Origin: UBA5429 sp942493315
GTDB lineage: Bacteria > Bacteroidota > Bacteroidia > Bacteroidales > WCHB1-69
DNA length: 64,000 nt
Assembly: GCA_942493315.1 (NCBI GenBank)
Contig: OW818690.1
Span: forward strand, 1,736,001-1,800,000
Reading direction: 5' to 3'
Shown: piece by piece, positions 1-9,177 of the stretch
Layout: each line of letters begins with the position of its first letter
Numbering within the stretch: position 1 is the stretch's first letter
Made by a program: the position numbers and the translations under genes
The notes under the pieces: generated by a model
What the model was told of the DNA's origin: nothing
Seen by the model: only the letters and a program-made list of their open reading frames with translations
Database searches by the model: none

Positions 1-802
1 TGATGTTTTGATTAAAAATTTGTATCGTTAAATAGGGATCAATTGCGGTAACTGAACCATTTATAAAAGGATCCTGATCAACCCCATAAAACTGTATTTG
101 GGTATTATTATGTCCCGTTTTTTTAAAAGATGTTTCGATTCTTGTTTTTGCTTCTTTCACTAATAGTAGATCTTTCCCATTAACAAAAAGAACGCCATTA
201 TCATGGATAACGGCATCATAGAGACCCATTTTAGTTTCTACAATATTTTCATAAGATTTAAATCCTTCCAAATGAGCATTGCCGATATTGGTAACCACAC
301 CATGAGTTGGATAAGCAATGGTACACAATTCTGAAATCTCGTTGACATGATTGGCACCCATTTCAACAACTGCAATTTGATGTTCTTTGGTTATTGAAAG
401 AATAGTTAATGGTACGCCAATATGATTATTCAGATTTCCTACCGTAGATTGAACGTTATATTTTTGAGATAATACTTTAGTAATCAATTCTTTTGTAGTT
501 GTTTTTCCATTTGTGCCTGTTATTCCAATAATCGGAATTTTCAATTCTAAACGATGGTTTGTAGCTAAAATCTGAAGAGTTTCCAAAACATTTTTCACAA
601 CGAAGCATTGAGGATGATCTGTAAAAGATGAATTTTCAGTAACTACAAATTTTGCTCCTAATTCAAGAGCTTGATTTACAAATAGATTACCGTCAAATTG
701 TTCCCCTTTTAAACAGAAAAAGATTGAATCAGGAATAATTTTTCTAGTATCTGTTGAAATAACAGGGTAATTTAAAAATTGAGAATAAATTTCACTTATC
801 AT
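1..802 (-). CDS. murF: MurF, UDP-N-acetylmuramoyl-tripeptide--D-alanyl-D-alanine ligase (partial, N-terminal part)
   Basis: Cytoplasmic Mur ligase that adds D-Ala-D-Ala to UDP-MurNAc-tripeptide in peptidoglycan synthesis. The leftward reading frame starts at ATG 800-802 (MISEIYSQFLNYPVISTD) and runs off the left window edge, so only about 267 residues are present. Seen: the N-terminal STDTRKI substrate-binding segment, the P-loop GITGTNGKTTTKELI, then VVEMGANHVNEI and the NIGNAHLEGF segment of the central ATPase domain. These are diagnostic for MurF rather than the other Mur ligases. The C-terminal domain lies outside the window. It follows the GldJ-like gene but is separated from it by an intrinsic terminator. 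Confidence 0.93.
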   Translation of the reverse strand, partial: MISEIYSQFLNYPVISTDTRKIIPDSIFFCLKGEQFDGNLFVNQALELGAKFVVTENSSFTDHPQCFVVKNVLETLQILATNHRLELKIPIIGITGTNGKTTTKELITKVLSQKYNVQSTVGNLNNHIGVPLTILSITKEHQIAVVEMGANHVNEISELCTIAYPTHGVVTNIGNAHLEGFKSYENIVETKMGLYDAVIHDNGVLFVNGKDLLLVKEAKTRIETSFKKTGHNNTQIQFYGVDQDPFINGSVTAIDPYLTIQIFNQNI

Positions 803-833
803 AATCTGTTTTTTTAAAAATCATTTTCTACTT

Positions 834-862
834 AAAAAAAAAACGGCTTTTCGCCGTTTTTA
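834..862 (-). terminator. Intrinsic terminator after the gldJ-like gene
   Basis: Perfect 8-bp stem AAAACGGC/GCCGTTTT with a 5-nt loop. On the minus strand it is followed by a run of T (the A-run at about 834-843). It begins just past the gldJ-like stop codon and ends before murF, so murF is probably transcribed separately. The + strand side also has T-rich flanks, so it could act in both directions. Confidence 0.85.
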
Positions 863-867
863 TTTTT

Positions 868-2355
868 TTAGTTGCTTGTTGGAGGCCCTAATCGTGCCAT
901 AGCACAACGGAATCCGATATAGTCGGTAGCTTCATCTTCATCAAGATAACGTCTTTGTCCGGGAGCAGCCCAATATTGAAGGTCTTTCCATGAACCACCT
1001 TTTACAACACGTGCATTATCTCCAACTAAAGAATATTTATAATCTTCATTACGTTTTCTGTACATGTAATCTGTACTCACTTTAGTAGAATCACCACCTA
1101 TCCATCTGTCACTTTCAAGAACGGAAGCCCAGTCGCCATCTAAGAAATTTTTATTATCAGCAGTTCTATAATTTCTTCTTCTATCATTTTTAAAATCAGA
1201 AACAGGAACCATAGGTACACGGCCTACACTATCTCTCTCTTCAACAGTGCCATCTTCCAATAATTTCTTTGTTTCATAATAGTTACCTCTGAATGGGTTT
1301 AAGTCAGCAGCATCTAATGCAGTATTAGGACGATATACATCTAATACCCATTCTGCAACGTTACCACCCATATTATAAAGACCGTAGTCATTAGGCCAGA
1401 AAGATTTTACAGGAGCAGTTTTTTCAGCAGCATCATTTAAGTGACTGGCAACACCCATATAATCACCTCTTCCTCTACGAAGGTTAGCAACATTGTCACC
1501 CATATATTTTTTCTCTTCAGTACGAACATAAGAGCCGTTCCAAGGATAGATTCTTCTTTCAAGAACTCTTTCGTTGTATGTATTACCAATTAAGCCATAA
1601 GCAGCATATTCCCATTCAGCTTCGGTGGGGAGTCTGTACTTAGGTAAAAGAATACCATCTTCCATTTTAACATTTCTGTATTCCCCTGAAGTGATATATT
1701 GTAATCTTCTGTCAGAGTTGGATTCATAAGCATTATCTCCGTAAGTTAAATATGCATCAGTATTGAAATAACCTTCTGGAGATGGAGCAACATTATAATT
1801 AGCAAATCCCATATCCACCAATATTCTTTCATTAACACGGTCAGTTCTCCATGCGGCATAATTAACAGCTTGTAACCAGCTCACACCAACCACAGGATAT
1901 TCTTGGAATGCAGGGTATCTTAAATAATACTCCACATAAGTTTCTTCCATAGCCATTTTTTTTCTCCAAACATTTTCATCTGGTAATGCATTGTCATAAA
2001 CCACTTTAAGGTCAGCAGGAACAAAAACTCTTTCCAACCAGTTGAGATATTCTAAATAGTTTAAATTGCTAATTTCGCATTCGTCCATATAGAATGAGGA
2101 AACGGTAACACGTCTAGGATCGTTATTCCAATCATACATTACATCTTGTTCTACAAGTCCCATTTGAAAAGTACCACCTTCAATCAAAACCAAGCCCGGG
2201 CCTGTTTCTTGTTCAGTGAAAGGGAAAACTTCAAATCCTCCATTTTCAGGATCATTAAATTCCCAACCGGTAGTTGAACTGGATTCACTAGAGCAAGAAG
2301 CAAAAAGAACAGCTGCAAAGATGGATAAACCTAAATACTTTGTGATCTTATTCAT
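868..2355 (-). CDS. gldJ: GldJ/GldK-type T9SS lipoprotein with formylglycine-generating-enzyme fold
   Basis: 495 residues, signal peptide with lipobox FASC (Cys21), so an outer-membrane lipoprotein facing the periplasm. Residues about 54-490 form a SUMF1/FGE-like domain: GGTFQMG near the start, YRLPTEAEWEYAAYG in the middle, GGNVAEWVLDVY, and VVKGGSWKDL plus GFRCAMARLG at the end. GldJ and GldK/PorK are non-catalytic members of this fold that act in the type IX secretion/gliding apparatus. I choose GldJ because the neighbourhood with porU and porV matches the gldJ-porU-porV order known from Flavobacterium johnsoniae, and no porL/M/N follows. GldK/PorK remains possible because a PorP/SprF gene lies directly upstream. 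It ends at an intrinsic terminator. Confidence 0.75.
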   Translation of the reverse strand: MNKITKYLGLSIFAAVLFASCSSESSSTTGWEFNDPENGGFEVFPFTEQETGPGLVLIEGGTFQMGLVEQDVMYDWNNDPRRVTVSSFYMDECEISNLNYLEYLNWLERVFVPADLKVVYDNALPDENVWRKKMAMEETYVEYYLRYPAFQEYPVVGVSWLQAVNYAAWRTDRVNERILVDMGFANYNVAPSPEGYFNTDAYLTYGDNAYESNSDRRLQYITSGEYRNVKMEDGILLPKYRLPTEAEWEYAAYGLIGNTYNERVLERRIYPWNGSYVRTEEKKYMGDNVANLRRGRGDYMGVASHLNDAAEKTAPVKSFWPNDYGLYNMGGNVAEWVLDVYRPNTALDAADLNPFRGNYYETKKLLEDGTVEERDSVGRVPMVPVSDFKNDRRRNYRTADNKNFLDGDWASVLESDRWIGGDSTKVSTDYMYRKRNEDYKYSLVGDNARVVKGGSWKDLQYWAAPGQRRYLDEDEATDYIGFRCAMARLGPPTSN

Positions 2356-2409
2356 AATCTATTTTAATATAATTTTATAAACGATTTTTTTAATTTTTTA
2401 TTATAAAGA

Positions 2410-3399
2410 CTAGTAATGTGGACATTCCAAATCTTTAATATGTTTTACTTTTTCAGGACAAGGTAATAATAATTGGAAAGTAACTTCATGAGCACCGCCT
2501 GAGCTTCCGGAAAGTTCATTTACCGTAATATCATAAGAGTATCCAATTCTGAATTGTTCGTGTTGTAACCCACTGGTAAATATTAAAGCATCTGAACCTT
2601 GTAAACTATGACGATACCATAGACCTACAGTAAACGGATAGAAGTTCAAATAGAAACCTTCGTTAAAATAGTGGTAAGTCATTTGTTGTTGGTAGATAAA
2701 ATTAGGGCTAATAGAAACATCTCCGAATGTCAATTCTTTTTTACTTTTTCTAAAAATATCGAAAGAGCCTCCAACGTGTGCTGTATATTTAATGGGGTGT
2801 CTATATGTTTCTGAAATAAAACCAACATACATAGGTACGAGGTGATGAGCGGCAAATCCAAAGTAGAAATTTTTGAAATAGCCTAACATCCCGGCAGAGA
2901 TATCCAGCTGAGCTTTAACTAAATCTCCGGGAGGAACTTCAGCAGTTTGATAAACAAACCCATATTTTGGATCAATCATATCTCCAAAGGTAAGCTTACT
3001 CCAGTCCAAAGTTCTTTGATAATAACCGGCAGAGAGGGCAAATCTCATATTGAATTTTCTGGTCACTTTCAACTTAAATGAATACATAAAGTTGGCACTA
3101 TAGGTATTAAATGTTCCAGTACCTTCACGGTCACCATACAACAAAATACCAATACCCCCATTAATTTTATCAAAATGTTGATCGTAACTTACCGAATAAG
3201 TTACAAATTCACTCGGCATGCTGGGCCACTGATCTCTGAAACTGGTTGCTATTCTAGGACAAACATTTGTCCCTGCCATAGCCGGATTCAAGTAGAGCGG
3301 ATTAGCATAGAACTGTGAAAAATGGGCATCTTGTGCGTTTACCAAACTTGTGGTAAGTAATAATGCCGTGGTTAATAGAACACAAAATAGTCTTGACAT
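2410..3399 (-). CDS. PorP/SprF family type IX secretion outer-membrane protein
   Basis: 329 residues with a signal peptide (cleavage near NAQDAHFSQFY). The mature N-terminus AHFSQFYANPLYLNPAMAGT is the family signature, followed by alternating beta-barrel-like segments and a C-terminal strand ending in a Cys/His-containing tail. PorP/SprF proteins are outer-membrane barrels; some belong to the T9SS core and others anchor single exported substrates, and many paralogues occur per genome. This one is transcribed with the gldJ-like gene 54 bp downstream, which favours a core or attachment role, but the exact paralogue cannot be decided from the sequence. Confidence 0.85.
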   Translation of the reverse strand: MSRLFCVLLTTALLLTTSLVNAQDAHFSQFYANPLYLNPAMAGTNVCPRIATSFRDQWPSMPSEFVTYSVSYDQHFDKINGGIGILLYGDREGTGTFNTYSANFMYSFKLKVTRKFNMRFALSAGYYQRTLDWSKLTFGDMIDPKYGFVYQTAEVPPGDLVKAQLDISAGMLGYFKNFYFGFAAHHLVPMYVGFISETYRHPIKYTAHVGGSFDIFRKSKKELTFGDVSISPNFIYQQQMTYHYFNEGFYLNFYPFTVGLWYRHSLQGSDALIFTSGLQHEQFRIGYSYDITVNELSGSSGGAHEVTFQLLLPCPEKVKHIKDLECPHY

Positions 3400-3422
3400 A
3401 TTAAAATTCGATTTTTGCGTTG

Positions 3423-3430
3423 CAAAAGTA
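3423..3430 (-). promoter_or_regulatory. Bacteroidota -7 element for porP/sprF-gldJ
   Basis: TACTTTTG followed by C on the minus strand, 23 bp upstream of the porP/sprF start codon. It matches the Bacteroidota -7 consensus TAnnTTTG. No convincing -33 TTTG was seen. Confidence 0.6.
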
Positions 3431-3541
3431 ATTATTTTTTTCTAATATTCGTTGGATATTTATCATTAATCTTATAATTTTTTTCTTTTTTAATCGTTAT
3501 TTATCAAAAACATAAACGAATATCAATTATTATAACGGAAT

Positions 3542-6500
3542 ATGAAACAAAAATCTTGGGTACTGATACTATTTTTTATTAGTTTTTTGCTTTTGTCATT
3601 TGATAATCAAGCACAAAATATTAATAAAACCTATACCATTGAGTGGGAAAATCCTCAAATTAACATCAATGAAGATGGATCTGAGGTACAATTATTGTAT
3701 TTTAAAGAGGCTTTTTATGAAAATGAATTCCCTTCTTTACCTGTTTATGTCGATAAAATTTTAGTTCAGGCAAATTATAATGCATATCAGTATGTCATTA
3801 CAGATTTAATAACTGAACCTTTCAGTGCCGAGGATGCCACATTGATACCACCCGGATATCGTAAAAATGATATTTCCGTTCAAATCAGTACTGCTTCCTC
3901 AAAAAATCAGAATTTTGCAATAATTCATTTTATACCTATTATATACTCAGGGAATAAAGCACAAAAAGTAACTTCATTTAAAATTGAGATTACACCAAGT
4001 AGTGTTGCACCTATCAAAAAATACAAAGGAGTTTCAAACTCAGTTTTATCTTCAGGAAACTGGTATAAAATTGGAATAGTTAATTCCGGAATTTATAAAG
4101 TTACTTACGAAAATCTTGTTGCTTTGGGAATATCTTCATCTGCAATGAATTCTTCCCATTTATCCCTTTTCGGAAATGGGGGCAATATGTTACCTGAACC
4201 GAACAATATTGACAGACCTTCCGATTTGGTTGAAAATAGCGTCTGGATTCATGATGGAGGTGATGGCGTTTTTAATTCGGGTGATTATTTTTTATTTTAT
4301 GGTAAAGGAATCCATTCCTGGAAAGTTGATGCTTCATTACAAACTTTTATTCATGATTATAATGTATTTGCTGATAAAACCTATTATTTTATCACTTTTG
4401 ATCCCTCCATCGGTTTAAAGAAGAGAATTACTCAAATTGATAATTCTGGTTTAGTGGATAACATATCCATTAATTCATATACTCATTACGATTTTTATGA
4501 AAACGACAAGTATAATTTTGCTGAATCGGGAAGACAATGGTTTGATGAAGGATTTGAAATTGAAAATACAAAGTCGTATAACTTTAACATACCTGAACCA
4601 ACAGGGACACCTTTAAAATTAACTTTTGTGGCAGGAACAACCATTAGTCAAAGTTCCTCATTTTCGATTGTTGTTAACAATACAACTTTACAAAACATGA
4701 CCTTGTCTGCTGTAATGTCAGGGAATTTTGGTGTTTTCAATGTAAAAAATTACTCAGTTCCTAATCCTACTGCTCCTTTACATATTACTATGACCTACAA
4801 TAAGCCTCAATCTTCTTCAATTGCCTATCTGGATTATATTGAACTACAATTGGAATGTTATCTAAAATTCTATAAAGATCAGTTTCCATTTTGTGCTCCC
4901 CAGTCAGTTGGTGAAGGAAATATTGCACTTTTTGAGATGAGTAATGCCAATAGTGCAACAAAAATCTGGGATATCTCTAACCCTTATGAACCGGTTCAAA
5001 TACTAGGTAACTTAACAAATTCTGTGTTTACTTTTAAATCTTCCACCAACACTTTAAAGTATTTTCAGGCATTTAATGGAAATAGTTTTTTAAGTATCTC
5101 AACCATCGGAAAGATCAACAATCAAAATCTTATTGGAACCTCTGATGTAGATATGATCATCATCACACATCCTGATTTTCTGTCTGAAGCAAAAAGACAT
5201 GCCCAGTTGAGATCCAACAGTGATGGATTGTCTATTGTTGTGGTTACTCCTGAACAGGTTTATAACGAATTTTCATCCGGAACCGCAGATCCTACAGCAA
5301 TAAGAGATTATATGAGAGCTGTTTACAAAAAAACTGAAGGTGAATTTCCTCAATATTTATTGCTTTTTGGCAGACCTTCTTATGATTATAGAGGGAGAGT
5401 TACAGGCACAAAACTTTACGTTCCAAACTACCAATTACAAGAATCTTTCAGTGAAAACAATCTGAGAGCTAATGACGATTATTTTGGGGTATTGGATGAT
5501 AATGAAGGGGATTCCGGTTTTGGATTGATAGATATTGGGATCGGTAGATTTCCGGTAACAACATTAAATCAGGCAGCCATCTGTGTAGATAAAACAGCCA
5601 ATTATACTGCCAGACAAAGTTTAGTTTCCGATAATTCTACCATTATTTCTAATTTTGGGGATTGGAAAAATGTAATCACTTTTGTTGGTGATGATGAAGA
5701 GGATAATTATCACATGATGACTGTGAATGCAGGAGCTATCAAAGTTGGGGCCAGATATCCCCATTTCAATTTTGACAAAATCTATTGTGATGCTTATGAA
5801 CAAGTTTCTTATGCCGGAGGACAAAGATATCCTGAAGTGAACAAAGCTATCAATAACAGAATGCAAAAAGGTTCATTGATTTTTGCGTATGCTGGTCATG
5901 GTGGTGCAAATGGATGGGGCCATGAACGTTATCTTGAAATTTCAGATATCAACAAATGGACCAACAAATACAATCAGCCCTGGATGTTCAATTTTACCTG
6001 CTCTTTTGGGTGGATTGATAGAAAATCTATTTCTCCTTCAGAATTGATATTTATAAATGACAAAGGGGGAGCTTCCGCTATGCTCACCACCTCAAGAGTT
6101 GCTTTTGCAGGACCCAATTATACTTTTTGTGAACATCTTTTTAATGTGCCTTTTATTGATGAAGATAACAACGTTATCACAATAGGTAATTTGAATAAGG
6201 AGGGGAAAAACAGAGCTGGTAATAATGATAATTTAAAAATGTTTGTTGTAATAGGGGATCCCTCTTTAAAATTAAGTTTTCCTCTCTATAATGTAGTAAC
6301 AGATTCTATCAATGGTATTTCTGTTTTTCAGGAATCTGATACCATCAGAGCACTTGAAAAAGTAACGATTAAAGGGCATGTTACCGATTTGAATGGCAAT
6401 ACGTTGAACCAATTCAATGGATCTATTTTTCCTTCTGTTTATGATAAAAGTGTCAGAGTCACTACCTTAATGAATGATCCTGATCGTGTAGATGGACCCT

Positions 6501-7369
6501 TTGAATTTGATGTACAAAAGAACATTATTTTTAAAGGAAATGCTTCTGTAACAAACGGCTATTTTGAATTCTCTTTCATTGTGCCTAAAGATATCAATTA
6601 TGCTTATGGAAATGGGAAGATTAGTTACTATTTCAAATCTTCCAATTTGGACGGCAAAGGATACACTTCAAATTTCATTATAGGTGGTGTGAGTTCAAAT
6701 CCCATAACTGATGAAAAAGGTCCGGAAATTCACATATTTTTAAATGATGAAAAATTTGTCAACGGAGGAATTACCAATCCTGATCCTCAATTGATTGTAA
6801 AACTAAAAGATGATAATGGTATTAACACTACCGGAAACGGAATTGGACACGATTTAATTGCGATTTTAGACAATAACTCTGACTCTCAAGTAACCCTCAA
6901 CGACTTTTATCAAGCAGAAAAAGATAGTTTTAACACAGGAATTGTTAGATATCCTTTGACCGATATAGCTCCAGGTACCCATACTTTAAAAATCAGAGCC
7001 TGGGATATTGCCAATAATGTATCGGAATCTACCATCGAATTTACAGTTATGAATGATGAAAATCTTGAAATTGAACATGTTCTCAATTATCCAAATCCAT
7101 TTACAACCCATACTCAATTTTTCTTTGAACACAATCAACCCGGTCAAACTTTTGATATTATGGTTCAAATCTTTACCATTTCCGGGAAATTAGTCAAAAC
7201 AATCCACTCCACACAATTTTTAACAGGTACCCGTTCGGAGGGTATCGACTGGAATGGATTGGATGATTTTGGAGATAAATTGGCAAAAGGAACTTACATA
7301 TATAAATTGATGGTTCGAAATGCAAATCATGATACCGTAGAAAAATTTGAGAAAATTGTAATCTTATAA
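3542..7369 (+). CDS. porU: PorU, gingipain-like (C25) sortase of the type IX secretion system
   Basis: 1275 residues with signal peptide. PorU removes the C-terminal sorting domain of T9SS cargo at the cell surface and joins the cargo to a lipopolysaccharide anchor. A C25 caspase-fold domain spans about residues 560-930. The catalytic His is H786 in YAGHGGANGW and the nucleophile is C820 in FTCSFGWID; the 34-residue spacing agrees with gingipains. The C-terminal about 100 residues form a FlgD-like/CTD module (NYPNPFTTHTQF ... GTYIYKLMV), so PorU itself carries a sorting-type domain, as in the family. It is followed by porV, its known partner in the attachment complex. It diverges from porP/sprF; no clear -7 box was found upstream. 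Confidence 0.93.
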   Translation: MKQKSWVLILFFISFLLLSFDNQAQNINKTYTIEWENPQININEDGSEVQLLYFKEAFYENEFPSLPVYVDKILVQANYNAYQYVITDLITEPFSAEDATLIPPGYRKNDISVQISTASSKNQNFAIIHFIPIIYSGNKAQKVTSFKIEITPSSVAPIKKYKGVSNSVLSSGNWYKIGIVNSGIYKVTYENLVALGISSSAMNSSHLSLFGNGGNMLPEPNNIDRPSDLVENSVWIHDGGDGVFNSGDYFLFYGKGIHSWKVDASLQTFIHDYNVFADKTYYFITFDPSIGLKKRITQIDNSGLVDNISINSYTHYDFYENDKYNFAESGRQWFDEGFEIENTKSYNFNIPEPTGTPLKLTFVAGTTISQSSSFSIVVNNTTLQNMTLSAVMSGNFGVFNVKNYSVPNPTAPLHITMTYNKPQSSSIAYLDYIELQLECYLKFYKDQFPFCAPQSVGEGNIALFEMSNANSATKIWDISNPYEPVQILGNLTNSVFTFKSSTNTLKYFQAFNGNSFLSISTIGKINNQNLIGTSDVDMIIITHPDFLSEAKRHAQLRSNSDGLSIVVVTPEQVYNEFSSGTADPTAIRDYMRAVYKKTEGEFPQYLLLFGRPSYDYRGRVTGTKLYVPNYQLQESFSENNLRANDDYFGVLDDNEGDSGFGLIDIGIGRFPVTTLNQAAICVDKTANYTARQSLVSDNSTIISNFGDWKNVITFVGDDEEDNYHMMTVNAGAIKVGARYPHFNFDKIYCDAYEQVSYAGGQRYPEVNKAINNRMQKGSLIFAYAGHGGANGWGHERYLEISDINKWTNKYNQPWMFNFTCSFGWIDRKSISPSELIFINDKGGASAMLTTSRVAFAGPNYTFCEHLFNVPFIDEDNNVITIGNLNKEGKNRAGNNDNLKMFVVIGDPSLKLSFPLYNVVTDSINGISVFQESDTIRALEKVTIKGHVTDLNGNTLNQFNGSIFPSVYDKSVRVTTLMNDPDRVDGPFEFDVQKNIIFKGNASVTNGYFEFSFIVPKDINYAYGNGKISYYFKSSNLDGKGYTSNFIIGGVSSNPITDEKGPEIHIFLNDEKFVNGGITNPDPQLIVKLKDDNGINTTGNGIGHDLIAILDNNSDSQVTLNDFYQAEKDSFNTGIVRYPLTDIAPGTHTLKIRAWDIANNVSESTIEFTVMNDENLEIEHVLNYPNPFTTHTQFFFEHNQPGQTFDIMVQIFTISGKLVKTIHSTQFLTGTRSEGIDWNGLDDFGDKLAKGTYIYKLMVRNANHDTVEKFEKIVIL

Positions 7370-7380
7370 AATATTATTAG

Positions 7381-7388
7381 TATTTTTG
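7381..7388 (+). promoter_or_regulatory. -7 element for porV
   Basis: TATTTTTG followed by C, 12 bp after the porU stop and about 37 bp before the porV ATG, with a TTG at 7356-7358 as a possible -33 partner. It suggests porV-ispF transcription independent of porU. Confidence 0.6.
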
Positions 7389-7425
7389 CGTTTCTTTTGA
7401 ATTATTATCAGCAATACATATCTAT

Positions 7426-8673
7426 ATGACAAACAAAAGCATAATTTTAACTTTAATTATCTTACTATCAATAACTTTCGCTCATTCTCAGGACTCTTTT
7501 GATTTTGAAAATCCTTCCGCTCCCTATTATAATGCCATGACTACAGCAGTTCCATTTCTTATGATTTCACCTGATTCAAGAGGTGCAGGAATGGGAGATA
7601 TTGGTGTTGCTTCTTCAGCAGATATCAATTCTCAACACTATAATGCCGCTAAATACGTGTTTAGCAAAAGTAAATTCGGGATCTCTATGTCTTATACCCC
7701 TTGGTTAGCCGAGTTGGTGAATGATATTGACTTAGCTTATGTGTGCGGATTTGTAAAATTAACTGACATGGATGCCATTGCATTTTCATTAAGATATTTT
7801 TCATTAGGTGCGATTCAATTTACAGATTATTTTGGATACAATATCGGACCGGAAAGAACACCACACGAATTTGCTATCGATGCTTCCTATTCCAGAAAAT
7901 TCTCTGATCATTTTTCTATGTCTTTAACTCCTCGATTTATATATTCCAATCTTGCATCTGACGTAGTGGTAACCGGTGTTGAGATGAAACCGGGAACAGC
8001 TATCGCTGCTGACTTAGGAATGTTTTATGAACAAGATTTTGATTCTCAAAGTTTTGAAAATCAAACTGTTAGAGCAGGTTTATGTTTTTCCAATATAGGA
8101 AACAAAATTTCCTATACCGATGGTAGTATCAATAAAGATTTTCTTCCTACCAATCTTAGAATTGGTCTTTCCTACACTATGGATATTGACAAATACAACA
8201 AATGGAGTTTCTTAGGAGAAGTGGGAAAACTTTTAGTACCAACCAACCCTGTGAAAAAGGTCAATGAATTAGGAACTCCCATTACCAATCCGGATGGAAG
8301 TTATGTATATTATGGTAATGGAATGAATCCAAAAGATATCAGTACTTTTCAAGGTATTTTAAGATCTTTCTATGATTCACCCGGTGGTTTTAATGAAGAG
8401 ATGAGAGAAATTGTATTTGCTGTAGGTACAGAATACATATATAATGATCTTTTCTCCATTAGATTAGGAACCTTTTTTGAAAACCAATATAAAGGAGATC
8501 GAAAATTTGGAGAAGTGGGCGTTGGTTTGAAATACAATGTTTTTATTATTGATGTTTCATACTTGGTTACATTCACAAACAGAAATCCATTAGCCAATAC
8601 ATTAAGATTCTCCTTATCATTTGATTTTGAATCGTTTTATGCTAAAGATATAAAAAGACAAGGTAAAAAATAG
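7426..8673 (+). CDS. porV: PorV (LptO), type IX secretion outer-membrane barrel
   Basis: 415 residues, signal peptide ending near TFAHSQ. PorV is a FadL-like 14-strand outer-membrane barrel that collects substrates from the T9SS translocon and delivers them to PorU. Family features seen: the early segment MTTAVPFLMISPDSRGAGMG, then GDIGVASSADINSQHYNAAK (the AxxxN segment near the barrel plug), and FAVGTEYIYNDLFSIRLGTF near the C-terminus, typical for the PorV group. The length is near the usual 390-400. The position next to porU is the conserved arrangement. ispF begins 6 bp after its stop. Confidence 0.92.
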   Translation: MTNKSIILTLIILLSITFAHSQDSFDFENPSAPYYNAMTTAVPFLMISPDSRGAGMGDIGVASSADINSQHYNAAKYVFSKSKFGISMSYTPWLAELVNDIDLAYVCGFVKLTDMDAIAFSLRYFSLGAIQFTDYFGYNIGPERTPHEFAIDASYSRKFSDHFSMSLTPRFIYSNLASDVVVTGVEMKPGTAIAADLGMFYEQDFDSQSFENQTVRAGLCFSNIGNKISYTDGSINKDFLPTNLRIGLSYTMDIDKYNKWSFLGEVGKLLVPTNPVKKVNELGTPITNPDGSYVYYGNGMNPKDISTFQGILRSFYDSPGGFNEEMREIVFAVGTEYIYNDLFSIRLGTFFENQYKGDRKFGEVGVGLKYNVFIIDVSYLVTFTNRNPLANTLRFSLSFDFESFYAKDIKRQGKK

Positions 8674-8679
8674 AGTTTC

Positions 8680-9174
8680 ATGAAACTGAAAGTTGGGTTA
8701 GGCTACGATTCTCATAAATTGGTTGATAAGGATATCAACCAATTTCCATTTATATTAGGTGGTATTATCATTCCTTATGATAAAAGTTGCGTGGCTCATT
8801 CTGACGGCGATGTTGTGATCCATGCTGTATGCGATGCATTGTTAGGTGCAGCAGGATTAGGAGATATTGGCACGCTTTTTCCTGATACAGATCCTCAATT
8901 TTTTAAAAAAGATAGTCAGGAACTACTTGACCATGTCGTTACTCTCATTTCAGATCAGGGATTTATCGTCAATAACATCGACATCACGATTATTTTAGAA
9001 AAACCGAAACTTTTCCCCTATAAACAATCTATGGCCAACAATCTGGCTCGGATTCTCAAAATTACCCCCGATTCCGTTTCTGTAAAAGCCAAAACCAATG
9101 AAGGATTAGATGCTGTTGGTAATGGTGATGCAGTTGTGGTTCACGCTATTTGCTTATTAATAACCAATCCTTAA
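8680..9174 (+). CDS. ispF: IspF, 2-C-methyl-D-erythritol 2,4-cyclodiphosphate synthase
   Basis: 164 residues, usual length. It converts CDP-ME 2-phosphate to MEcPP with loss of CMP in the MEP isoprenoid pathway, in the cytoplasm. Metal ligands Asp10 and His12 (GYDSHKL) and His48 (VVIHAVCDALLGA) are present, together with AHSDGD around His40 and the GDIGTLFPDTDP loop; the C-terminal TNEGLDAVGNGDAVVVHA matches the conserved signature. The next enzyme in the pathway, IspG, is also encoded in this window (54630-55994), but at a distance and on the other strand. Confidence 0.96.
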   Translation: MKLKVGLGYDSHKLVDKDINQFPFILGGIIIPYDKSCVAHSDGDVVIHAVCDALLGAAGLGDIGTLFPDTDPQFFKKDSQELLDHVVTLISDQGFIVNNIDITIILEKPKLFPYKQSMANNLARILKITPDSVSVKAKTNEGLDAVGNGDAVVVHAICLLITNP

Positions 9175-9177
9175 ATT

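Noticed and set aside
868..2355. Catalytic formylglycine-generating enzyme or sulfatase maturase
   Set aside because: It is a lipoprotein inside a T9SS cluster and no sulfatase is close; the fold is shared with structural GldJ/GldK.
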